Shown piece after piece: positions 1 to 7,804 of a stretch of 10,290 bases of DNA. Made by a program: the position numbers and the translations under genes. How positions within the stretch are numbered: the stretch's first letter is position 1; each line of letters begins with the position of its first letter. The notes under the pieces were generated by a model. It saw only the letters and a list, made by a program, of their open reading frames with translations, made no database searches and had not been told where the DNA came from. The stretch is from NCBI GenBank assembly GCA_019693395.1, contig JAAMXP010003593.1:1-10290 (forward strand), written 5' to 3'. Source of the stretch: Ettlia oleoabundans. Its lineage: Eukaryota > Chlorophyta > Chlorophyceae > Chlamydomonadales.

Positions 1-1
1 G

Positions 2-625
2 CGAGTCTTCAACTCCCCCATCTGGCAGTATGACCCGCTGCCGTCACTACAGGCAAGATACTTACGACTGCCTCAGCTACCGTGCAGCAGGTTCCTTCTG
101 CATTACGCACAGCATGTAACGGATCACATGTGTTTTTACTGTGTCCACATGCAGGCCGCCGTTGCACAACTGCCTAGCAGCAGCAGCAGCCGGTCCCTGC
201 CCATGCCTCGCCAGTTCAAGCCGCACCACCCCGAGACCTGGAAGGTCTCCATCTGGCAGGTCAGTCTTATGACTGACTCGCAGCCTGCCACTGGAATTGG
301 CATGTTAAGTTCAACTTGCGCAGGATGGGCTGACATGAAAGGAGGGCAAACACACCAGCTGGCGGGAACTTGCTTGGTTATATTGTGGTCAAAGTGCCTC
401 CGTGAACTGTTGTTTCAGGGCCAATGACTTGCTGGTATGTGCCCCACCATGTTGCATGTCCCGCTTGTGCTGCAGGTGGACAATCGCATGGGCACCTTCA
501 TTGCTGTGCGGGCCTTTGCTCCACCTCCTGCGGGTGTGCCACGCACAGTGCTGTGCATCGAGGAAAAGGCGGCCAGCAAACAACAGCCAGCCGTTGAAAC
601 AACTCAGGAACCTGCATCCAGCTAG
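2..625 (+). CDS. 3' end of a VPS13-family / Vps62 (DUF946) domain gene, partial
   Basis: Three exons fit one reading frame: 2-52, 155-259 and 476-625, the last ending in TAG. All junctions are phase 0. The first intron (53-154) would be GC-AG, the second (260-475) is GT-AG with CAG|GTCAGT and TGCTGCAG|GTG. Visible motifs are NSPIWQYDPL in the first exon and, across the second junction, SIWQVDNRMGTFIAVR. The WQVDN-GTF pattern is typical of the last repeat of the Vps62/DUF946 module in plant and algal VPS13 proteins, which are bridge-like lipid carriers at membrane contact sites. A short, probably disordered tail rich in Gln, Glu, Pro and Ser follows. The 5' part lies outside the window, so it is unknown whether the gene also carries the N-terminal chorein and lipid-groove regions. 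The family call rests on motif recognition alone. The exon structure of the last two exons is more secure than the first junction. Confidence 0.65.
53..154 (+). other. Probable GC-AG intron
   Basis: The donor reads ACAG|GCAAGA, which fits the consensus of the minor GC-AG intron class, and the acceptor is a pyrimidine-leaning stretch ending CATGCAG|GCC. The 102 bases contain no in-frame stop, so retention would add 34 residues without shifting the frame. Those residues (Cys-, His- and Tyr-rich) do not resemble the flanking domain, so I favour removal. Confidence 0.5.
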
Positions 626-697
626 ATTGCTGCAGTTTATATGCAGCTGATGTCGTTTGCTTGCTTCTGTCCGTTGCTTTGCTAGGACGCCAGTGCT

Positions 698-749
698 TGT
701 AAGCTCAACAATGCTTGGGTCAACGACTTGTACTTCGCTTCCTGTGTAA
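698..749 (+). terminator. Candidate poly(A) signals TGTAA for the 2-625 gene
   Basis: TGTAA occurs at 698-702 and 745-749, 73 and 120 bases after the TAG stop. TGTAA is the usual poly(A) motif of chlorophyte algae. A five-base motif is expected often by chance, so only its placement supports it. Confidence 0.35.
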
Positions 750-1246
750 CAGTTGCATCACCCAGCAGCATGAACAGCAAACAACATAGAAGGCTTGAAT
801 TGACAGGGACTCTTCGGGAATGGGTAATCGTATGTCACACATGAAGCGGGACGAAAGTGACTTGTGACTGACTGAGGGGTGTTACAGAGTCTGCGCCAGG
901 ATATTCTCTGGCGGGAGGTATAATCAGACATGAATGTGAAAATGTACCAACCACTGTTCTACCACTTGGGATCATCTAACTTAAGGTAAGATGCACGGGA
1001 ATGGACAGGGTTTGTGGGTGTCAGTAGGGGTGAGAAGGCATGGGCGAGGTGTAGATGTACAAGGGTAGGCGGCCGCCACCGTCCCTGCCCAGCCGGTTAG
1101 CGCTACCCGCTGCTACCACCCCCAACTCTCGGCACAAGGAGCTTCATGGAGCGTCCCAGAAGCAGGCAGTGGTAACAGTGGTCAATGCAGGGGAGGCTAC
1201 CGAAAGGGGGAGGGGGAGGGGAAAGTGACTTGTGAGCACTTGCATG
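750..1246. other. Intergenic stretch between convergent genes
   Basis: This stretch lies between the 3' ends of two convergent genes. I see no convincing exon on either strand. It contains TTACA at 882-886, which is TGTAA on the minus strand and a candidate poly(A) signal about 360 bases beyond the stop of the minus-strand gene. A purine run with G5-A-G5-A-G4 lies at 1206-1221. Confidence 0.4.
882..886 (-). terminator. Candidate TGTAA poly(A) signal of the 1247-2020 gene
   Basis: TTACA on the plus strand gives TGTAA on the minus strand, about 360 bases past the stop codon. A 3' UTR of this length is normal for chlorophyte genes. The short motif alone is weak evidence. Confidence 0.3.
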
Positions 1247-2020
1247 TCAATGTTTGTAAAAGAGACGGATTGGGCCTGTTAAAGGCGAGAGGAGGATCAA
1301 TGCAATCCCTGCTAGCTCCCACTGTGCGCCACCACCTGAGAATAAGCTTAGGGCAGCTACAGACAAGAAACAAATGCCAACAATCGCCCGTATCCAATAC
1401 TGTGCTACCTCCGTATTGTGCTCGAGGCGTTGCAACTCCGAGAAGCGACGGACACTTTGCACATACATATAAAAGATTTGTTCCTTGGTGGGATAATCAT
1501 GCCAGGCACCTGCATAGAACAACTTGGGCCCAGCTCCACGATAGTTAGGTTGCGCCTGTGCGCCACAGGGCGCCAGAAGGCTGGGGTCGCCATACGGCAG
1601 CTGTTGCCCAGCGTTGCTGTAAGAATGCTGGCAAGAACTGCCACAGGCATGCTGGGCAGCGGCGCCCCAAAGCAGGCACCGAGGGTTCTGCTGTGCCTGT
1701 GCAACACCAGGCACTGGCCAGGGCAGCTGCCCAGACCGGCCAAATGGCTTCGGCAGTTGTGCGCCACACTGACGCTGGCCATGAGCGTAGGTAGCCTGCT
1801 GTGTGGGTGCAGATTGGCTGTGTTCGTTCGGACGCCAGCTGGACGCGGTGCGCTTGCACAAGCGGAGCTGCGGCAAGCCTGCAGGTCAAATAGCAAATAA
1901 GCATGCCGACTTAGCGAGCAGCAGTAAGCAGAGGTGGGCTGCACCGCGTTGGACACTCTTCAGCGCAGCTGCTGTCTTACCCGTGCGTCGTAACTCAGTC
2001 ATCACCGAACTGGCTCGCAT
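1247..2020 (-). CDS. Unrecognised small membrane protein with two C-terminal helices (two exons)
   Basis: Exon 1 runs from an ATG at 2020 down to 1981 (context GGAACCATGC), and exon 2 from 1878 down to the TGA at 1249-1247. The intron 1980-1879 has strong signals, CGG|GTAAGA and TTTGACCTGCAG|GC, and the phase-1 junction joins both frames exactly, giving about 223 residues. The N terminus reads MRASSVMTELRRTG. Residues about 15-125 are low-complexity and rich in Gln, Pro, Ala, Ser and Tyr. Then comes a charged stretch (KEQIFYMYVQSVRRFSELQR), followed by two hydrophobic segments at about 175-194 and 199-213 separated by SGGGAQWE, and a short basic end, RLFYKH. This suggests a tail-type membrane hairpin with both ends on one side. 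I do not recognise the family. The matching splice frame and the clean hydrophobic pattern argue that it is real. Other long open frames on both strands here are overlaps of it. Confidence 0.6.
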
Positions 2021-2640
2021 GGTTCCGGGTGCCAAACTTGTTTACGGAGAAGCCCGGAACGCCAATGCACGTGGAGGTGCTGGGCTGGCAACTTGGCAGT
2101 CACAGCTAACATAACGGACGGGAAAGAACAGCAAATGGCATGCTGGAGTCCCCCGCTCAGCACATTAGCTGCTGTACGCAGCTAGCTGTACGTATGCCCA
2201 CCCAGACTTTCTTCCGCTCTGCGAAGGGCCCCGCCCGCCCCGCCCAACATGCCCAAGATTTGCCCAGCTACGGGGCCCGTGGGCCCATCTGCGGGACCCG
2301 CAGCCCCTATCCGCTGTTTCTGGCCCTGCACGACCTGCTCTCCCTCAGACAACCGATTTGGAGGACGTCGTCCAGCATCTACTGGTCGGGCAGGGTTCTT
2401 TCTTCTGTGCCTCGTCCCCCTGTTTGGCTGCTTGCGCTATTAGAATGATGAGCGCATGAGTCCTCGAATGAGCCTGCACGTGGCCTCTATGCGGCGAACC
2501 TCTTTGGCACCTCTGCTGAACCGCTGCTTGCCTCCACTCTAATTGAGCCATAGAGTTGCTCTTAGGGTTAGGTGCGGTCCTTAGGATGGGGAGTCTGACC
2601 CTGAAGATGGAAGACCGACCGCTCCTATTGCCTTGTGGTG
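2021..2640. other. Upstream region of the minus-strand gene; no clear gene
   Basis: This should include the promoter and 5' UTR of the minus-strand gene that starts at 2020, though I see no recognisable promoter element. Open frames here (for example plus 2140-2448 and 2249-2443) are Pro-, Gly- and Cys-rich, have no domain pattern and no splice support. A short GC-rich inverted repeat, CTGCGGG-A-CCCGCAG, lies at 2289-2303. Confidence 0.35.
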
Positions 2641-2663
2641 AAAGGTGTGTTGTAGGCTGGGGC

Positions 2664-2860
2664 TCGCACGCACGCACCACACAGAACGTTGGAACGTGCC
2701 AGCGCGCGCCCGTCCCGCGCGCGCGTCCCCCGGTCCTCCCCCCCCCCCGCCCCGGCTCGCACCCCCGTCACGCCCCTTGCTCATTGCTCCGTGCCTAGTA
2801 AGAGAGCCTAGAGAAAGAAAGGCGGAGAGGGAGAGAAAGATAGAGGGGCTAGCGTTCTGT
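2664..2860. repeat. Low-complexity CpG-rich, poly-C and purine-rich block
   Basis: Three adjoining biased segments are visible. The first holds CGCACGCACGCAC and long GCGCGC-type runs at about 2665-2730. The second is a run of eleven C at 2738-2748 followed by more C-rich sequence to about 2775. The third is an almost pure purine stretch (GAGAG/AAAGA type) at about 2800-2850. Open frames crossing it are Gly-, Arg- or Pro-rich because of this composition and I do not treat them as genes. It could be a promoter-type CpG block or simply slippage-prone sequence. Confidence 0.6.
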
Positions 2861-2936
2861 GCATAACACCTGGCTGTTAATCGTGGTTGAAGGCCCTTGC
2901 AGGCATCGATTAGTATCACGTAATGCTGCTCCTTGC

Positions 2937-3119
2937 CCTGGCTGTGCAGCAACCTGGTGCCGCTGCTCCGAGCTCTCCAGCAGCGGCAGCACGCGCGGCA
3001 GCGGCGGCAGCAATGGCTGCAGCAGCGAGGCAGCTGCAGTCTGCTGGTCTCCATGCCCAACATGCCCAAGACTGGCTGTCCACCACCGTGGACAGGAAAG
3101 CCTGGCTGCACGCATCGTA
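2937..3119 (+). other. GCN/CAG-rich stretch, possible Ala-rich exon
   Basis: The stretch about 2945-3040 is dominated by GCN and CAG triplets. One plus frame reads as poly-Ala with interspersed Arg, Gln and Met, ending at a TAA at 3118-3120. A second plus frame across the same bases reads NLVPLLRALQQRQHARQRRQ. Candidate splice sites exist (CTGTGCAG|CAA at about 2950 and CATC|GTAAAG at about 3117), but neither frame connects to a recognisable partner exon. The two frames are about equally plausible, as expected for repeat-driven openness. Confidence 0.2.
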
Positions 3120-3120
3120 A

Positions 3121-3500
3121 AGTACATGGCTACAGTAAATGCCCACCTCCCTTACAGGCCCAGAGCGTATCCCATTGTCCCGTAATCACCACGGTTCGAG
3201 CATGACAAGGAAGGTTGTTGGACATCTTACTGCCTCACCAGTTTCCAAGTCAGCCGGGTTGCGTGCGTAAATTGCCTTTTTCACCCCCCTCATTTATGCC
3301 TCTGTACCTCTCCCAAACGTAAGGGCTCCGTTGCATGCATTCAGCGCCAGCTGCGGCACCATCCCATGTATTCACGGGCCAAACAACGCGTACCCGCTCT
3401 TGCACAGGTACTTGAAAACTGGATCGGCACCAGCGTGCTCTGCGCCTTGCCAGTCCGCTCCTACGTTGCTTGCCTAGCACGAGCCCCAGTTGCAAAAAGA
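3121..3500. other. No supported gene
   Basis: Mixed-composition sequence in which no open frame carries a family pattern. A plus-strand stretch from about 3410 after CTTGCACAG stays open and reads VLENWIGTSVLCALPVRSYV before a stop at 3527, but it has no clear donor or partner exon. Confidence 0.25.
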
Positions 3501-3525
3501 GCCTCTCCAGTGCCCAAAGCAGATT

Positions 3526-3675
3526 AGTCTCGCCCTCATTGCAGTTCGCCTCACGCTCAAGCTCATGAACGGTTTTGTGGGACCCGCTTCGGCGTCACTG
3601 ATCATATCCATCGGGCGCCAGCCAAGCACGGCAGTGCAACTGGCACGCTGTCTCTTGCTGACGTGCACTGCATGG
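3526..3675 (+). other. Possible hydrophobic exon of an unrecognised plus-strand gene
   Basis: The frame reads ISLALIAVRLTLKLMNGFVG and then a second hydrophobic stretch up to CTAW, followed by a good donor, CATGG|GTGAGT, at 3675/3676. An acceptor-like AAAGCAG precedes it. Several downstream acceptors keep the frame, for example CCGTGCAG|CAG at 3766 or GTGCCAG before GGTGCAGTAAAG, but each leads to a stop after a short exon with no recognisable content. It could be part of a small membrane-protein gene or a chance open frame. I do not recognise the sequence. Confidence 0.25.
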
Positions 3676-3989
3676 GTGAGTCTTATGTCATGCATTGAAC
3701 TTGGGACACGAACGCGGGCCCATATATGCTCAAACCTATGCTACTGCTCCCGTGTCCCCGTGCAGCAGACAACTTGTAGACCCCCGACTGGGCAGGATTG
3801 GAGTCCTGTGGCCTGCGCTCGCCGCTGTGCCAGGGTGCAGTAAAGCCTAAAGCAAAATTTGATATGGCTGCTCCAATGTTGGCTTTATTCCATATGGGGC
3901 GTCCTCACTTGTTGTATATGGTTACTTTCAACCAGCTGCCACCACGGCTGCCCAGTAAAGCGCGTTGTTGGGCGCTACCTTCCACATAA

Positions 3990-4530
3990 TGTCACCTAGT
4001 TTGCAACATTTCTGACCTGTGCACGGGTTGATGAGTGCAGGCAGGCAGAGTCATCATCACCTGAGCATCAGAAGAATGGCTGCCTGAGTTTGGCAGACGG
4101 ACCCACTCCACACGATACCTTCAGGATTCAAGCTGCAGGTTGCAACACCCCCGCGCCTGATTGAACTGTGTGTGCACCTTGCCGGCCTTATTGTCCCCTG
4201 CCTTATCTGCCTTTGGGTGTCTCAAAGTATATATTGCTGCCTGGAAGGTTAGGATGTTCTTTCTTTGGGGACATGGCTGGCTGACATCTGTAACTACGCT
4301 GTGGTGAAGTACTTGCTGTGCGGTCAAAAGGTGGGTGCTCGGTTTGAGGTTGGGTCAGCTCGTGCTCAATCTGCCAACAGCATCAATGCCAGGTAAAGCT
4401 GCCCCTTGCCCTTGCAGCTTCCTTCATGTGTGATCCCTGCTGTGTGCCGTGTCTCCAATGCCTCTTCCCATGCCTGCTGTGGTGGTGGTGGTGGTTATAC
4501 CTACATGGCATACGGGCACTACCTTTCAGC
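3990..4530. other. No supported gene; short GTG triplet run
   Basis: I see no convincing exon on either strand. A short run of GTG/TGG triplets occupies about 4479-4496. A hydrophobic open stretch after CTGCAG at about 4139 reads VATPPRLIELCVHLAGLIV, but it has no clear donor or partner. Confidence 0.3.
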
Positions 4531-4532
4531 AG

Positions 4533-4871
4533 TTAGAAGTGAGAGCCAGTGAGTTGCAATGGCAGCAGATGGCATTTCATATGGTACCTCAAGGCTAAAC
4601 CTTGCTGCAACAGGTGGATGCATTGGCGCATCGTAGCCGGTGGCTGGTTCTGCATGTGCCATTGCGGATGGCAACGTTGGTTCTTGTGAGCAGCCGCAGC
4701 AAGGAGCAGCTGGCGCAACGGACGAATGGCGGCCATGGGGTAAGCATCTCTTCCTACTGTTCATCACTGAATCGCAGGTGCTGTGGGATGTACTGTATGT
4801 GCTTGATGCTCCAGGAGCAGGTGGTCTTGAATGGCGACTGCCATTTGCGCCCAGAGCGAGGTTGCCTCCTG
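4533..4871 (+). other. Cluster of possible exons of an unrecognised plus-strand gene
   Basis: Three short blocks can be joined in frame: 4533-4583 (LEVRASELQWQQMAFHM), 4614-4739 (starting VDALAHRSRWLVLHVPL) and 4778-4871 (VLWDVLYVLDAPGAGGLEWR then LPFAPRARLPP). They are bounded by CAGCAG|TTA, ATG|GTACCT, CAACAG|GTG, GGG|GTAAGC, CGCAG|GTG and CTG|GTAAGA. The implied introns are only 30 and 38 bases, which is unusually short, and the last block is also open without splicing (frame 4640-4915). The LEWRLPFAPRARLPPG segment loosely resembles beta-rich middle regions of VPS13-type proteins, but the likeness is too weak to name. The group could be exons of the downstream plus-strand gene, a remnant, or chance. 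Confidence 0.25.
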
Positions 4872-5571
4872 GTAAGAAGCAGCAGCAGGAGCAGGGGAAT
4901 GGGAGGTTAACCTGACAAGGGGTCTTGCAGTAGCAGCTGGAAGGAAGTTTCCCTATTTCCTTGCAGCTGGGGGATTAGCAGTGTCCTGGTGAGATACGAA
5001 TGGTGAAAGTTCAACCAATGGCAGTAGGAGAGACAGCAATCAGCAAGCAACAATGATGGAGGGGCCGGGTAGCAGGAACAGTAGGCAGCAGGCGCAAATG
5101 CAACTATTGAAAAGTTGCTAGCACCGGGTCCTGCATCGCACACATTATCAACCTGACTCGAGTCTGTTTTTCCACTTGCGTTCCCCTGCATTCTTAAACC
5201 CTTCCCTGCCGTCTGTGGCTAGTCATTGCCAGACTTCACTCCCTTTCCTGCTTCACTCCCTGGCTGCTGCCAGCGCTTTCTCACACAGTATCTTTTTCCC
5301 CACCAGCGCTCCCAAGTGTTATTCCCCTGCACCTTTCACCAGGCCCATACATTGTCGCAATACAATCACAGTAGATTATGTTCCCCACGTCCATCTGCTC
5401 ATTACTGCAACCATCATTGCTACTGGCAGGCACCTGCTCTGCATGTGTCATGTGTGAGTTGTAATCTGCTACTGCTTCAAAGGCATGGTTTCTGGCGCAG
5501 CGGGCCATCGCTTACATAGATGTTGAGTTACAATCAAAGTGAATTTGGGGGGAAACTATGTCCGCTCACAG
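4872..5571. other. No supported gene; pyrimidine-rich, intron-like stretch
   Basis: The part at about 5170-5350 is strongly pyrimidine-rich on the plus strand with several CAG acceptor-like ends. That fits intron sequence if a plus-strand gene spans it. The open frames there (5176-5457, 5226-5519) consist of Ser, Pro, Phe, His and Cys residues from this composition. TTACA at 5512-5516 and 5528-5532 gives TGTAA on the minus strand, candidate poly(A) signals for the minus-strand gene ending at 5785. Confidence 0.35.
5512..5532 (-). terminator. Candidate TGTAA poly(A) signals of the 5785-6705 gene
   Basis: Two minus-strand TGTAA motifs lie 253 to 273 bases past the stop codon at 5785-5787. This spacing suits a chlorophyte 3' UTR. 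If used, the transcript would cover the possible plus-strand exon at 5572-5697 in antisense. Confidence 0.35.
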
Positions 5572-5697
5572 GCATGGCCAGATGAGCCGACCAGGCGATG
5601 CGCACAGATTGCGGTTCTTGGCGCGGTGGCAGCCCTTGAGCTGCTGGCGCTGCACTTAATAGCTGCTGGCGCTGCACTTAATAGCTGCTGGCGCTGA
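5572..5697 (+). other. Possible terminal exon of an unrecognised plus-strand gene
   Basis: After an acceptor-like TCCGCTCACAG, the frame stays open for 41 codons and ends in TGA at 5695-5697. It begins AWPDEPTRRCAQIAVLGAVA and continues into a leucine/alanine-rich helix-like stretch. The last third is encoded by the 22-bp tandem repeat, so the C terminus has probably been rewritten by repeat expansion. No upstream exon can be joined with confidence. The minus-strand frames across the same bases look less protein-like. AATAAA at 5736-5741 lies just downstream but need not be functional in an alga. Confidence 0.25.
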
Positions 5698-5700
5698 GCT
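5639..5700. repeat. 22-bp tandem repeat, 2.6 copies
   Basis: Two perfect copies of AGCTGCTGGCGCTGCACTTA followed by AT lie at 5639-5660 and 5661-5682. A partial third copy (AGCTGCTGGCGCTG) lies at 5683-5696, and a diverged CTACTGGCGC follows. The unit is not a multiple of three, so expansion would shift any reading frame through it. Confidence 0.95.
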
Positions 5701-5784
5701 ACTACTGGCGCGCTGGATCAGTAACGCATGTAGCCAATAAAGTCAGGCCCAGATGTGCTGACGGGTACTCGCCAACAAACTGGC

Positions 5785-6705
5785 CTAGTATTGCTGGACC
5801 ACCACCAGGCTGGCCCACAGCCAGGCCACTGTGCTCCATGCGATGGGTGCCACTGCAACGGCAAAGATGAACTGCCGCGCGCGCACCTGCCTGCGCCTCT
5901 CACGCAATTCGATCCAGCTGTCATACACAAGTAGCGCAGCAGCTGGTGCTACTGTGGCCATGGTATAGAGCACGGCAGTGGCCCCTGTGGCCCTGGTGAC
6001 ACATTCAGCCCACACCAGGGCTGCTGCCATGACAGCATGCACTGCAACTTGCAGCCGCCTTCGCCTCTGCACAACGCGTGCCAGTCCTGCCGCAATCCAA
6101 TAGCTGAACAGCATCTGGCCCAGCACTGGTAGCAGCTGGCCAGCACTTCCTTTCGCTGCTTTTGTCATATCGGCCCGGACTGCTCCGCCGGTGACTGCAG
6201 CCTGCAGCATGCCCCACAGCATCCCAATGATGACCACCACTGCAGAGACGGGCAGTGCTGCAATGCACTGTGCCAAAAGGTAAACGCTGTAGCTATGCTT
6301 CGCAGCAACAGGGTCAGATGCGGTCTGCGACTCGTCTAGATACTGCGCAAGTTGGGAAAAAAAAACGCAGGATCCTCTGTTGGTACAGCAGTCGCTCAAG
6401 GCATGCATGTAACGCGACAATGCGACTGCTACGAAACACGGCCTGACAAAAGCCTGCATGCGTAACCCTGCAGCTGCCACAAGTGTTCTCCGCAGCGCCT
6501 GGATGGAGGCAGCACCCACCTTTTGTTTGGTGACAAGCTCGGCTAACCACAGAGCAGTGGAAAACACTTCCTCCTGTACTCGCAGCGTTCTGAGAAAAGC
6601 TGCTGGCTTGTATCTTGGCCTCTGTGCTGTCAGGTGTAAGGCAGGCCTGGCGATGGCTGCCAGCAGCTGTTGCGGGAAGGACCGTGTGGACAATGCGAAT
6701 CGCAT
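5785..6705 (-). CDS. Unrecognised multi-pass membrane protein, probably with one intron
   Basis: An uninterrupted frame runs from ATG at 6705 to TAG at 5787-5785 (306 residues). A better model removes 6519-6343. The donor CAAAAG|GTGGGT and the acceptor (nine T, then CCCAACTTGCGCAG|TAT) are both phase 0, the intron is 177 bases without an in-frame stop, and the spliced protein has 247 residues (62 + 185). The N terminus, MRFALSTRSFPQQLLAAIAR, is basic, hydroxylated and free of acids, as in organelle-targeting peptides. In the unspliced numbering the predicted helices are at about 141-172, 190-212, 219-236, 241-262 and 278-303. Basic loops (QRRRRLQ; ELRERRRQVRAR) suggest which loops face the cytosol, stroma or matrix. 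I do not recognise the family, and location and function are open. Long hydrophobic runs with arginine-rich loops make a chance frame unlikely. It faces away from the plus-strand gene starting near 7805. Confidence 0.7.
   Translation of the reverse strand: MRFALSTRSFPQQLLAAIARPALHLTAQRPRYKPAAFLRTLRVQEEVFSTALWLAELVTKQKVGAASIQALRRTLVAAAGLRMQAFVRPCFVAVALSRYMHALSDCCTNRGSCVFFSQLAQYLDESQTASDPVAAKHSYSVYLLAQCIAALPVSAVVVIIGMLWGMLQAAVTGGAVRADMTKAAKGSAGQLLPVLGQMLFSYWIAAGLARVVQRRRRLQVAVHAVMAAALVWAECVTRATGATAVLYTMATVAPAAALLVYDSWIELRERRRQVRARQFIFAVAVAPIAWSTVAWLWASLVVVQQY
6343..6519 (-). other. Probable in-frame intron of the 5785-6705 gene
   Basis: On the minus strand the stretch begins GTGGGT after CAAAAG and ends with a nine-T pyrimidine tract and GCGCAG. 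Both ends fall between codons. Its translation is rich in Cys, Arg, Phe and aromatic residues, unlike the flanking membrane protein. Because there is no stop and the length is divisible by three, retention would give an intact longer protein. Confidence 0.55.
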
Positions 6706-7804
6706 TCGTGTCGACTTAACGTTTCATTAGAGAAAGTTTTGGGCCGGAGGGTCACGCAGTCAACCGATACAGCGCAGCGAGTGTCGGCCGCCAGCTGCGC
6801 AGAAAGCTTGGGGCCCTTCAGGCATTCAAAGTATGACTTTGCATAGAAACAATTAATATGTGCGGTAAGTCTCAGGCACAGCAGTGGACACCTGGCACAG
6901 CACGCCCACAGCAGCAGCGCGTCATCCAATGGTGAGCCTCGGGTTGCGCTATACCGCTAAGCTAGTTTCCCATGCGAAGCATTTCCGCAGGACCGGCGAT
7001 ACCGCTGTGCCATAAACATGTGTGGCCAGGCTTTAATGCATGCCCACACTTGATCCTCAGCCAGCTCTCAGGTTGGAGACTGTATTTGCCCCTCGGCGAT
7101 CCCATCACCACTATTGACAACGGATACTGGTTACCCGCTACGAGGCATTTTCAAACGGGCCCCAGAGGAGGTTGTTGGCCAGTGCGAGTTCAGGGCGCCG
7201 CGCAGTGTGGTCACAGGACTTTGTGCAGCGGACATGGCATAAGCACGCCTGCCCAGGCTGACGAACCTGCTGCTGGTGCGCCCGGCTGCCATCGCAATGG
7301 TGGGATGTTTATGGCGCCCCGGGTGGTGGGTGAACAATGGTATTGGTGGGCGGCTTCCGGTCCCGGCAGTGAACCTTCAAAAAGCAAGCCAGCCTGCACC
7401 GGACTGTCACCCTTGCTCACTCTCCCATTTGATCTGCAGATGTGAACATGTGTGCTCAGCCAGATGCAGCGACCACCAGAGTGGGGGCGGCCTGTTATGG
7501 CAGTGGGGCGCTAATCAGAACAGGATGAAGAGTGGGCAACGCAGGTGTTGACCGGGGCTGTTCTTTTGCAGGCTAATAGGGACGGGAGAGGGAGCATGAA
7601 CACAGGTTTGGTTTTATTGGGATTTGGAATTGAGGGTTGGACTTAAATTCTTGAGCTCCTGAGAGGGAGCAAGCAAGGGGGCAGCACCGCGGCTCATCGC
7701 GGCACGGACAACCAACACCTCTGCCGGGTGCGGCAGTCTGCCTGGTGGCAACAGGCAGACGGAGCTCTCTGCTCAGGTGGCACCAACGTTTGGAGGCAAG
7801 CTAA
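6706..7804. other. Region between divergent genes; no supported gene
   Basis: This stretch lies upstream of the minus-strand membrane-protein gene and upstream of the first recognised exon of the plus-strand VPS13-type gene, so promoters for one or both may be here. The longest open frames are plus 6972-7445 (Trp-, Gly- and His-rich, no domain pattern) and minus 7131-7337. Part of the latter reads like a targeting peptide (AAGRTSSRFVSLGRRAYAMS), but it ends without a mature domain. I see no VPS13-type exon. No promoter motif is recognisable. Confidence 0.3.

Noticed and set aside
1206..1221. G-rich run as a G-quadruplex
   Set aside because: Only three long G runs are present, split by single A bases. 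It could fold by splitting runs, but nothing ties it to a function.
1418..1900. Plus-strand open frame of 160 codons, and minus-strand frame 1405-1956
   Set aside because: Both overlap the minus-strand exon 1878-1247, which has the matched splice junction and clear membrane helices. These frames lack any such pattern.
53..1980. The introns at 53-154 and 1879-1980 are both exactly 102 bases, hinting at a mobile introner element
   Set aside because: They share no sequence similarity, lie on opposite strands and have different donor types, so equal length is probably coincidence.
2289..2303. Short inverted repeat CTGCGGG-A-CCCGCAG
   Set aside because: Seven-base arms with a one-base loop in GC-rich DNA are expected by chance, and no gene end is next to it.
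2562..2572. Telomere-like TTAGGGTTAGG
   Set aside because: It is a single short match without tandem copies.
2581..3111. Minus-strand open frame of 176 codons
   Set aside because: It runs through the poly-C, CpG and GCN-rich blocks. Its Gly-, Cys- and Arg-rich content follows from that composition and shows no domain or splice signal.
6972..7445. Plus-strand open frame of 157 codons
   Set aside because: It has a Trp-, Cys-, Gly- and His-rich random look, no conserved motif, and in-frame GT and AG sites do not define an exon.
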